Below are positions 1 through 7,640 of a stretch of DNA of 64,000 nucleotides, one piece after another. Position 1 is the first letter of the stretch, and the number at the start of each line of letters is the position of its first letter. The position numbers and the translations under genes were made by a program. The DNA is from Parvicella tangerina (GTDB taxonomy: Bacteria > Bacteroidota > Bacteroidia > Flavobacteriales_D > Parvicellaceae). The stretch is from NCBI RefSeq assembly GCF_907165195.1, contig NZ_OU015584.1:1674001-1738000 (forward strand), read 5' to 3'. The notes under the pieces are model-generated. The model was not told where the DNA came from. It searched no databases and was given only the letters and a program-made list of their open reading frames with translations.

Positions 1-134
1 GGTTTTCCTAGGAATACACCATCATAACCGTCATGGTTTTCAAATTCTCCAATTACTTCTAAACCTAAAATTTCGTGATAAAATTTTGTAATGATTTCAA
101 GACTATGGGTGTGTCTGGCTACTCTCAATTTCAT
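1..134 (-). CDS. VOC (glyoxalase-fold) family protein, 5' part only
   Basis: This is the first 44 codons of a gene that runs off the left edge. The translation begins MKLRVARHTHSLEIITKFYH and continues with a YHEILGLEVIGEFE-like stretch. That is the usual first beta-alpha unit of vicinal oxygen chelate proteins (glyoxalase I, bleomycin resistance, small-molecule dioxygenases), including the early His that often binds metal. The ATG lies on the minus strand at 132-134. The rest of the protein is outside the window, so no substrate can be assigned. It is divergent from the DHH phosphoesterase gene. Confidence 0.75.
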   Translation of the reverse strand, partial: MKLRVARHTHSLEIITKFYHEILGLEVIGEFENHDGYDGVFLGK

Positions 135-225
135 TGAAACAGTGATTGCTCTGGTAAATTGTTAACTAATTCATTGAATGTTTAAAACGAATCAAATGTA
201 AGTAATACTAACCTAAAACTTTGGC

Positions 226-233
226 TAATTTTG
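226..233 (+). promoter_or_regulatory. Bacteroidota -7 box (TAATTTTG)
   Basis: TAATTTTG fits the Bacteroidota sigma factor -7 consensus TAnnTTTG. A transcript would begin near 238-241. That makes the GTG at 235 unlikely as a start codon and favours the ATG at 250. No convincing TTG -33 element is seen at the usual distance. Confidence 0.5.
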
Positions 234-249
234 TGTGAAAATAAGATCA

Positions 250-1251
250 ATGAAGAATACTTTCGAAGAGGTGGAGAGAAAACTAGTGAATGCTAGTTCG
301 GTCGTAATTACAAGTCACCAGTCTCCCGATGGAGATGCCGTTGGCTCTAGTTTAGCACTTTACCACTACCTGTTGAAAAAAGGGATAAAGGTAGCGGTAA
401 TTCTTCCAGATAAATTTCCGCCATTTTTGAAGTGGATGGGTGGAACTGAGCAAATTAAAACATTTGATGAGGATCCAGCGTCTTGCAATCATCTAATTGA
501 TCAGGCAGATGTTCTTTTCATTTTAGACTATAATGATCCGAAAAGAGTAGGTGAAGATATGGGCAGGTCAATAACAAATAGCAGCGCATATAAAGTAATG
601 ATTGATCACCATTTGAATCCAACCGATATGGCTAATTGGATGATGTCTGACACCAATTCCTGCAGTACGGCTCAGCTAATTTACGAGTTTGTCTGTGGTT
701 TGCGAGATGAAGAGAAAATGGACAGTCAAATAGGTGAAGGGATTTATACGGGGTTGGTAACGGATTCAGGTTCGTTTAGATTTCCTTCGGTAGATGCCAG
801 AACACATGAAATTGCTGCTGCCTTGATTCGTAAAGGGTTAAATCATAGTAGAATTCATGAAAGCTTGTTTGATGTTAACTCGTTAAATAGATTGAAACTC
901 CTTGGTTATTCTCTTAGTGAAAAACTGAAAGTGTTACCGAATATCCCTGTTGCAGTTATATATTTATCTAAGAAAGAACTGGACGAGTTAGATAATCAAA
1001 AAGGGAGTACTGAAGGCTTAGTTAATTATGCTTTAAGTGTTGAAGGTATACAGATGGCAGCATTCATTAAAGAAGACGTGAATAAAGTTAAATTAAGCTT
1101 CAGGAGCAAAGGAGATGTTGCCGTGAACGAGTTTAGTGCAAAACATTTTAGTGGTGGAGGACATAAGAATGCAGCTGGAGGTGTCAGCTTTGATTCATTT
1201 GACGAAACCATAAAGAAATTTGAAAATGTGATCTATGAGTTTTGGAAGTAA
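250..1251 (+). CDS. nrnA: DHH/DHHA1 phosphoesterase, NrnA-like oligoribonuclease/PAP phosphatase
   Basis: Cytoplasmic Mn-dependent phosphoesterase expected to degrade short RNA oligonucleotides (nanoRNA) and/or 3'-phosphoadenosine 5'-phosphate. Visible motifs: SHQSPDGDAVGS (about residues 22-33, DHH motif I), a Asp in the FILDYNDP segment, the signature DHH (about 119-121), and GGGHKNAAGG (about 302-311), the glycine-rich DHHA1 substrate motif. The length of 333 aa is normal for NrnA. A GTG at 235 gives a five-residue longer form, but the -7 box at 226-233 would put transcription initiation at or after that codon, so ATG 250 is preferred. The 3' end overlaps the following GldI-like gene by 17 bp, so the two are probably co-transcribed. 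The choice between NrnA-type and other DHH substrates is inference. Confidence 0.85.
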   Translation: MKNTFEEVERKLVNASSVVITSHQSPDGDAVGSSLALYHYLLKKGIKVAVILPDKFPPFLKWMGGTEQIKTFDEDPASCNHLIDQADVLFILDYNDPKRVGEDMGRSITNSSAYKVMIDHHLNPTDMANWMMSDTNSCSTAQLIYEFVCGLRDEEKMDSQIGEGIYTGLVTDSGSFRFPSVDARTHEIAAALIRKGLNHSRIHESLFDVNSLNRLKLLGYSLSEKLKVLPNIPVAVIYLSKKELDELDNQKGSTEGLVNYALSVEGIQMAAFIKEDVNKVKLSFRSKGDVAVNEFSAKHFSGGGHKNAAGGVSFDSFDETIKKFENVIYEFWK

Positions 1252-1783
1252 GTACATATTTGGATGTATTATCGGTATTTTTTTTCTATCATGTAAAGAA
1301 GAAAGACCTGATACTGTAGTTCCTGAAACAGAAGAACCAGTATTGACTACTGAACAAAGTATTGAAATGAGTCAACACTGGTCTAAAGATGAATCTTACC
1401 TCATCGATCAATTTGTGAAACGCAATAATTGGCCAGTTACCATTTCTGGTACTGGAGTACGGTATTATATTTATGAAAGTGGGACTGGTATGCCAGCAAA
1501 ACCAGGGCAAGTTGCCGTTGTGAATTTTGAAATTAGACTATTGGATGCCGATACTACACTTTGCTATTCAAGTAATCCGGAGAAACCCTCTGAGTTTCTA
1601 ATTGAAATGGATAACGTTGAATCGGGTCTCCATGAAGCAATCACCTATTTACGAGAAGGAGATAAAGCATATATTATTTTGCCTCATTATTTAGCTCATG
1701 GTCTCTTAGGTGACATGGATAAAATACCACCTTTGTCTCCAGTGTTGTATGATATTGAACTCATAAAATTGAAAGATGTATAG
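1235..1783 (+). CDS. GldI-like FKBP-type peptidyl-prolyl isomerase lipoprotein
   Basis: Predicted lipoprotein: a short hydrophobic signal ends in FFLSC with the lipid-modified Cys at about residue 20. The C-terminal half (about 75-180) is an FKBP-like domain with the GDKAYIILPHYLAHGLLGD segment that corresponds to the flap and hydrophobic pocket region of FKBPs. Size, lipobox and fold match GldI, the peptidyl-prolyl isomerase lipoprotein needed for gliding/type IX secretion in Flavobacterium. The gene starts inside the end of the DHH phosphoesterase gene and its stop overlaps the start of the next FKBP gene, so it sits in a tight operon. Assignment to GldI itself, rather than a paralogue, is inference; several classical FKBP active-site aromatics are not obvious. 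Confidence 0.75.
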   Translation: MSFGSKYIFGCIIGIFFLSCKEERPDTVVPETEEPVLTTEQSIEMSQHWSKDESYLIDQFVKRNNWPVTISGTGVRYYIYESGTGMPAKPGQVAVVNFEIRLLDADTTLCYSSNPEKPSEFLIEMDNVESGLHEAITYLREGDKAYIILPHYLAHGLLGDMDKIPPLSPVLYDIELIKLKDV

Positions 1784-2648
1784 AATTTTGATTGTTTTAG
1801 GTGTTGTACTTGGACTGCATGCTTGCGACAATCAAACACCAGATTATTACTACACTAAAGGAGGTCTCAAGTACGAATATCATGACATCGTAGAGGATGG
1901 AGAAACCCCCGCTGTTGGAGATTACCTTACTGTTTACATTAAATACAAAACATCGGACGGCAGGGTGATTTATGATTCTGAAAAGAGCACCTACAATGGA
2001 AAACAAATCATACACTTGGGTAAACCAAGTATTGACGGAGGAATTGAGGAAGGGTTTGCTCAGTTAATGGAAGGAGATAGTGTTACTTTTTATATCGAAG
2101 CTCAAAAGCTTTACAAGCATTATTTATTGGATAAGGTTCCCTCCGAAATCGACCCAGAAGAAGAGGTGTTAATCACACTGAGGTTGCTAAAAATTGAGAC
2201 TCCAAAAGAATATGAACTGAGGATATCAAAAGAAGAAGAACAGTGTGACCTGAATGAATTCATGTTAATTGACAGTATAATAAAAGCCTGGGAACTTCAT
2301 GGAGATGTCATCGAGGAAATTGGAGGTATCTACATGGTTAAAGAAAAACCTCAGAGTTTGGATACCATCAAATATGGTCAGAATGTAAGTGTTTACTATA
2401 AAGGGTATTATCCGAACGGAAAGGTTTTCTACTCTAATTTGAAATCAGATTTTCCAGATGATTTTAAAGTAGGTGTTGAGGGGCAAACAATTGAAGGAAT
2501 GAAAGTTGCCCTGCTTCACATGAACTATGATCAAAAAGCAAGGATCATCGTTCCTTCTTACATGGGGTTTTCCGATGAAGCCGTTAAAAGCGGCCAAGTG
2601 CCTCCATGCACACCACTTATCTTTGAGTTAAGTGTTGAAGGCGAATGA
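1776..2648 (+). CDS. Tandem FKBP-domain lipoprotein
   Basis: 290 aa lipoprotein (signal ends LGLHAC, Cys about residue 17). It carries two FKBP-like domains in tandem, about residues 30-145 and 180-290. The first has GDYLTVYIKYKTSDGRVIYD and EGDSVTFYIEA; the second has GQNVSVYYKGYYPNGKVFYS and the pocket-like DQKARIIVPSYMGFSDEA. These correspond to the first strand and the AFIIPxxxxYG region of FKBPs. It probably acts as a periplasm-facing isomerase or chaperone for exported proteins. It overlaps the GldI-like gene by 8 bp. No ortholog with a fixed name is recognised. Confidence 0.75.
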   Translation: MYRILIVLGVVLGLHACDNQTPDYYYTKGGLKYEYHDIVEDGETPAVGDYLTVYIKYKTSDGRVIYDSEKSTYNGKQIIHLGKPSIDGGIEEGFAQLMEGDSVTFYIEAQKLYKHYLLDKVPSEIDPEEEVLITLRLLKIETPKEYELRISKEEEQCDLNEFMLIDSIIKAWELHGDVIEEIGGIYMVKEKPQSLDTIKYGQNVSVYYKGYYPNGKVFYSNLKSDFPDDFKVGVEGQTIEGMKVALLHMNYDQKARIIVPSYMGFSDEAVKSGQVPPCTPLIFELSVEGE

Positions 2649-2684
2649 ATTATTTGTTGTAATTTAGTCCCAAACCAATGAAAT

Positions 2685-4172
2685 ATGAAAAAAATACTCA
2701 CCTTACTTTTGCTGGCTGGTGCAATTAGCTCCAGTGCTCAGTATGAAATTAGTTCGTTTACCTCAACAGGAAGGGGAGGAGCCACCTCTTTCGTGACAGA
2801 TTATCAAGCCTGTGGAATTAACCCTGCCAATTTAGGCTGGGATGCAGAATTTGAAGAGAAACGATTCACCATGGGGCTTACTGAAATGACTTTCTCAATT
2901 CATTCTGAAGCACTTACCAAAGATGAATTAAGGCAGGAATTTAAAACAATTATTCAAAACAAGAGTACAGCAGACTGGACCATAGATGAAAAACGTCAGG
3001 CTGGAAAGGATTTTGCAAATAGCGGTTTTGCTATCAATGGTGATCTCGGGTCTTTTGGCTTTGCATTTAACTCAGAGGCTTTCGGAGGTATTGCTTTTAG
3101 AATAAATGATAATTTTAACACCTATACTCGGCTAAATGAAACTACTTCCGATATGATTTTTATGGGGAAGTTTTCCTCTTATTTTGATTCTCTGGTATAC
3201 GTTGATCCATCTTCTATGGATACTACCATTATTGAAAATTACAACATGCAGGATCCAGATTCAATTCAAAATGTAGCCAATGGGTTTGCTAATGTGCCTA
3301 ATATGATCGGTGAAATTTTGAACGGAAGTGAAATGAGACTTTCCTGGACAAGAGAGTATAACTTGAGTTATGGGAGAAAGATCTTTGGGAAGGATGATGT
3401 CATTGAGATTTTTGGAGGGATTGGATTGAAGTATATACAAGGTTTTGCCATGATTGATATTCAAAGTGTGGATAATGACCTCACCGCATTTTCATCAGTA
3501 ACACCTTTTTTTAATATAGATTATGGTTCAGCATCTGCTCAGAATCCATCCACCACGACTCAATCTGGTGCTTTGCCGAATAGCGTAGGTGGAGGCTTCG
3601 GTATGGATTTCGGTTTAGATCTTCTAATAAAGAATAAATTGAAGATTGCTATGGCGGTCACCAATATAGGTTCGATGACTTGGAAAGGGAACGTATACTC
3701 TATGAAAGATACGCTTGTAATAGATACTTATTCAGAAGGACTTAATAACTATAATGTATTACAAACCATAGGCGACCTATCAGGAGATGATGGTGTGTTT
3801 TCTTGGGATGGTGAGAAAGAACTTACGCAAAAATTAAACACAAATTTCAGGTTTGGAGCAAGCTTTTTGATTGGAGAGATTGCCCAAGTAGGTGTTGACG
3901 TCATAGCTCCAATGAACGATGAGTCCCCCGCAAGTTTAGAAAAAGCCATTATAGGTTTTGGAGGAGATGTTAAGCCTATTCCATGGCTGCGTTTATCTGC
4001 TGGTTTTATGACTGGTGGAAATTATGACTTTTCTATTCCGCTCGGCTTAACTGTAATAACACAGAAGGGAACCTGGGAAGCAGGTATTGCGTCTAGAGAC
4101 GCGATCACGTTTTTTACTCAAAACGGACCAACACTATCCTTAAGCACTGGTTTTATGAGATTTAGATTTTAA
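2685..4172 (+). CDS. DUF5723-like outer-membrane protein
   Basis: 495 aa with a cleavable signal peptide (MKKILTLLLLAGAISSSAQ, cut after SAQ). The mature N-terminus contains a TGRGGA...NPANLGW pattern typical of Bacteroidota outer-membrane proteins of the DUF5723 family (FadL/PorV-like beta-barrels, often beginning with a GGA...NPA hatch). The long Gly/Phe-rich alternating strands and the terminal aromatic residue (MRFRF) support a beta-barrel. Substrate unknown. It follows the FKBP lipoproteins after 36 bp and is the last gene before a strong terminator, so it may be the end of that operon. Confidence 0.7.
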   Translation: MKKILTLLLLAGAISSSAQYEISSFTSTGRGGATSFVTDYQACGINPANLGWDAEFEEKRFTMGLTEMTFSIHSEALTKDELRQEFKTIIQNKSTADWTIDEKRQAGKDFANSGFAINGDLGSFGFAFNSEAFGGIAFRINDNFNTYTRLNETTSDMIFMGKFSSYFDSLVYVDPSSMDTTIIENYNMQDPDSIQNVANGFANVPNMIGEILNGSEMRLSWTREYNLSYGRKIFGKDDVIEIFGGIGLKYIQGFAMIDIQSVDNDLTAFSSVTPFFNIDYGSASAQNPSTTTQSGALPNSVGGGFGMDFGLDLLIKNKLKIAMAVTNIGSMTWKGNVYSMKDTLVIDTYSEGLNNYNVLQTIGDLSGDDGVFSWDGEKELTQKLNTNFRFGASFLIGEIAQVGVDVIAPMNDESPASLEKAIIGFGGDVKPIPWLRLSAGFMTGGNYDFSIPLGLTVITQKGTWEAGIASRDAITFFTQNGPTLSLSTGFMRFRF

Positions 4173-4195
4173 GTAAGAGTATTTAAGATTTAAAT

Positions 4196-4225
4196 AAAAG
4201 GTGACCAATATTGGTCGCCTTTTTT
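4196..4225 (+). terminator. Rho-independent terminator
   Basis: Perfect 13-bp stem (arms at 4196-4208 and 4211-4223, one G-T wobble) followed by a run of T. It lies 24 bp after the DUF5723-like gene and ends the leftmost operon. Confidence 0.85.
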
Positions 4226-4305
4226 AATGCGTTGGTATAAAAAGATACGAACCAATTATTATAATCATTACTTTCAGACTGAATGAAACAAAATTTAACC
4301 TGAAA

Positions 4306-7300
4306 ATGAAAAAAACCTTACTAATCCAGTTTATGTTGTTGCTATTTGTGAGTTCTATAGCTCAAGTAACAACTAGTATGTCTATCAACAATTCAGCGGT
4401 TTCGACAGCTCAGTTTCCTGGGATGTGTAAATCGGATAAAAAGCATATTGATCTGATGATGAATGATCCCGCTTACGCTGCAAAGCGTCAGTCATTTCAT
4501 CAACAAATGAAAGATTACCTTGATTTGGCTCCTTCTCAAAGAGCTTTATCTGGTACAGTAACGATTCCTGTTGTGGTTCATGTTATTCATAATCCTTCAG
4601 ATCCAACAACTAATATTTCAACAGCTCAGATTCAAAGTGCAATAGATAACTTGAATGACGCCTATTCAAATGATGTTTCCTTGTATGGGAATAGTGTGGA
4701 TATTCAGGTTCAATTTGCTTTGGCGGTAAGAGACGAGAATTGTCAGGCAACCACTGGTATTAATAGAGTAGATGGCACGAGTGTTTCAGGGTACGCCACG
4801 GATGGTATTACAGATGCAAATGAAACGCAGGTTAAAGCACTAAGTAAATGGGATAATTCAAAATACTATAACATTTGGATTGTTACTGAGATTGACGGAA
4901 ATGATGGTGGGTCTGGAACTCAGGGGTACGCTTATTTTCCTGGAGCCTCTTCTGATGTAGATGGAGCCGTAATACTGTATAATGCATTTGGTTATGATCC
5001 TACAGGGGTATTGGGCTACGAACTTAAACCCTACACAAATTACAATGTAACTACAATTCATGAACTGGGTCATGGATTAGATTTATATCACACTTTTCAA
5101 GGAGATGATGCGAACAGTGACGGAACTGCTGATCAATGTCCTGGCCCTGCAGATGATGGGGATTTTTGTGCAGATACAGACCCTCACAGAAGAGATGATA
5201 GTGATTGCGATGCTCCAGTTGATCTGACTTGTAATGGTGTGGCAAATTCTACGGTTCACAATAACTTTATGGCCTATACTTCAGATTTTTGTCAAGATCG
5301 ATTTACTTCCGATCAGAAAGATAGGATGAGAGCAGCGCTAGAGTTAGAAAGACCAGGCTTAGTTTCCTCACTTGGCGCAACTCCAATAACGGGAAGCGAG
5401 CCTACTGCATCGGTGAGTTGTGCTCCCCAAACACAAGACTTATCCAATAGTTTCTCTATGGGGATTGCAGAGTTTGGAATAGGAGGAACAGCTTATTCTA
5501 GTGGTGGGGCGGTAGCTGATGGTGGTTATACTACCCAGTGGTGTTACAACTTTTCACTAGATGAAAGTACACAGTACAGTGTAAATGTAGAAATGCCCTT
5601 CACAAATAATGAGGATGTTGCCGTCTATATTGATTATAATAATGATGGAGATTTTGAGGATGCAGGTGAAGAAGTCTTTACTTCCTCTAGTGCAACATCT
5701 CACTCAGGAAACTTTACGACTCCAGCAGGTTTTTCAGGTGAGACGGTTTGGGTACGTGTCATTTCAGAATGGGCTGGAAATACAATTACAGGTCCTTGCT
5801 ATGCACCTCAATATGGTCAAGTTGAGGACTATAGTGCAACACTGAACTCAACTTGTACAGACCCTGATGTTCCTGTTCTTAGTCACTCAGGTACCATTTG
5901 TGATGGGAGTAGTGCAACAGTGAATATTTCAGGAGATCTGAACAGTGCGTCTCAGTGGGTTGTTTACACTGGCTCTTGTGGAGGAACTCAGGTAACTACT
6001 ACATCCAGTAGTAGTTTTACGGTTACTCCTACAGGTCCTTCCACTACGTATTTTGTGAGAGGAGAGGGTGGATGTGTAACTCCAGGGTCTTGTGACCAAA
6101 TAACATTGAATGTAACAAGCAATGATGATGCAAGCTTTAGCTATGATCAAGCTACCTACTGTGATGATGATGCTGATCCTACGCCAACTATTACGGGTGA
6201 TGCTGGAGGAACATTTACATTCTCACCTGCTGGTTTGGTAATCAATGGAAGTACTGGGCAAATCGATTTAGGAGCTTCAACAGCACAAGGCTATACGGTA
6301 ACCTATACAACTGCTGGAGCATGCCCCGATAATCAGGGTGTTGCTGTAACAGTTCAGAATTGCAACTTGCCAACTTCTCAGGTGAGAGCTGATAATTGCG
6401 GAAAGACACTTGGTACCATTTCCGAGAAGATTTGGTGTGAAGAAGTAGGTGGTGCTGCTTTATATGAATGGGAATTTACAAATACGGTAACAAGTCAGGT
6501 AACAACTTATACACGACTTAACGGAATTGAATATGTTCGACTTGGTTATATGAATTTAATGGATCCTGGTGTTACTTATGATGTTAGAGTTCGACCTTAT
6601 GTTGGTGGACAATGGGGGCAATTTGGAGCAACATGTCAGATCACAAGTGCGGTAGCCTTGCCAACTACAAATGTTATTGCCGCAGACTGCGGAATAACCC
6701 TATCGGCATTTAATCAAGAAATCTCCTGTGAGGAACTTGGCAATGCCAATACAGATTATGAGTGGGAGTTGACTGACCCATCTAACAATGTAACTACTTT
6801 TATTAGGACTAACGGGCGAGAGGATTTTAAGCTTGCACATGTCGGACTTTATGAACCAAACATAACTTATGATGTAAGAGTTCGTGCTTACATTAACGGA
6901 ACATGGTCGGATTTTGGTGCAACTTGTCAGGTAACAAGTCCTTCGGATGCGTTAACTACGAAAATGACGAATTCAGATTGTGGCGCTACACTGAGTGCAT
7001 TTAATGAGTATGTTTACTGTGATCCAATTCCTGGGGCAGTTGTATATCAATGGAAGTTGACTGATCCAAGTAGTAATGTTTACACAATTAATAGATTTAA
7101 TTCAAATAGGAGTTTTAAGCTTACGCAACTCAACCTAACAGCGCCTAATATCACGTATGATGTTGAAGTAAGAGCGAAGTCGAGTAGTGGAGTTTGGACT
7201 GATTTTGGTCAGGTGTGTCAGCTTACTAGCCCAGCTGGAGCTGCCTTAATTGTTAATGATGATCCAAATGCTTCGTCATTAGAGAAAACGAGCATCAATG

Positions 7301-7575
7301 TATTTGCAGGAGGTTCTTCAGGAATAACAGAGGAATTGTTTGATGGTATGACGGCTTATCCAAACCCATTCAAGGATGAGTTCAATGTCGACTTTGGAGG
7401 GAATAGCTACGAGAAAGAGATCAAGATCTACAACGCTCTTGGTCAGGTTGTTCGTGTAATCAACACAGCTGATGCTTATTTGACAATTGAGATGAGAGAC
7501 CTCGAACAAGGTGTTTACATCATGCAAGTGATCGCTGAAGGTCGAATGAAGACAATCAGATTAGTTAAGCAATAA
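4306..7575 (+). CDS. Secreted M43-type zinc metalloprotease with GEVED domain and type A sorting domain
   Basis: 1089 aa, signal peptide at 1-20 (ends SSIAQ). The catalytic domain (about 80-350) has the pappalysin motif HELGHGLDLYH near 252-262: HExxH plus the third zinc-binding His. A later NNFMAYTSDFC segment carries the downstream Met-turn region. A GEVED domain (about 430-515, with DVAVYIDYNNDGDFED) follows, then an Ig/HYR-like region. Three homologous ~97-residue repeats start near 687, 784 and 882; each opens with an ADCG or NCGKTL motif and contains a YDVRVR strand, fibronectin III-like. The end (about 1012-1089) is a type A T9SS sorting domain (AYPNPFKDEF ... QGVYIMQV ... TIRLVKQ). 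Expected to be exported by type IX secretion and to act extracellularly. Monocistronic, between two terminators. Confidence 0.88.
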   Translation: MKKTLLIQFMLLLFVSSIAQVTTSMSINNSAVSTAQFPGMCKSDKKHIDLMMNDPAYAAKRQSFHQQMKDYLDLAPSQRALSGTVTIPVVVHVIHNPSDPTTNISTAQIQSAIDNLNDAYSNDVSLYGNSVDIQVQFALAVRDENCQATTGINRVDGTSVSGYATDGITDANETQVKALSKWDNSKYYNIWIVTEIDGNDGGSGTQGYAYFPGASSDVDGAVILYNAFGYDPTGVLGYELKPYTNYNVTTIHELGHGLDLYHTFQGDDANSDGTADQCPGPADDGDFCADTDPHRRDDSDCDAPVDLTCNGVANSTVHNNFMAYTSDFCQDRFTSDQKDRMRAALELERPGLVSSLGATPITGSEPTASVSCAPQTQDLSNSFSMGIAEFGIGGTAYSSGGAVADGGYTTQWCYNFSLDESTQYSVNVEMPFTNNEDVAVYIDYNNDGDFEDAGEEVFTSSSATSHSGNFTTPAGFSGETVWVRVISEWAGNTITGPCYAPQYGQVEDYSATLNSTCTDPDVPVLSHSGTICDGSSATVNISGDLNSASQWVVYTGSCGGTQVTTTSSSSFTVTPTGPSTTYFVRGEGGCVTPGSCDQITLNVTSNDDASFSYDQATYCDDDADPTPTITGDAGGTFTFSPAGLVINGSTGQIDLGASTAQGYTVTYTTAGACPDNQGVAVTVQNCNLPTSQVRADNCGKTLGTISEKIWCEEVGGAALYEWEFTNTVTSQVTTYTRLNGIEYVRLGYMNLMDPGVTYDVRVRPYVGGQWGQFGATCQITSAVALPTTNVIAADCGITLSAFNQEISCEELGNANTDYEWELTDPSNNVTTFIRTNGREDFKLAHVGLYEPNITYDVRVRAYINGTWSDFGATCQVTSPSDALTTKMTNSDCGATLSAFNEYVYCDPIPGAVVYQWKLTDPSSNVYTINRFNSNRSFKLTQLNLTAPNITYDVEVRAKSSSGVWTDFGQVCQLTSPAGAALIVNDDPNASSLEKTSINVFAGGSSGITEELFDGMTAYPNPFKDEFNVDFGGNSYEKEIKIYNALGQVVRVINTADAYLTIEMRDLEQGVYIMQVIAEGRMKTIRLVKQ

Positions 7576-7598
7576 GTTTAACATTGACTAAACTTTAG

Positions 7599-7630
7599 AA
7601 AGCTCGTCCATTTTGGACGAGCTTTTTTTT
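7599..7630 (+). terminator. Rho-independent terminator, convergent
   Basis: Perfect 11-bp stem (7599-7609 with 7615-7625), ATTTT loop, then eight T. It ends the metalloprotease gene. The minus-strand gene converges on it from 7641; its own reading through the hairpin has a weaker T tract, so it may serve both. Confidence 0.88.
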
Positions 7631-7640
7631 GATCCCTAAT

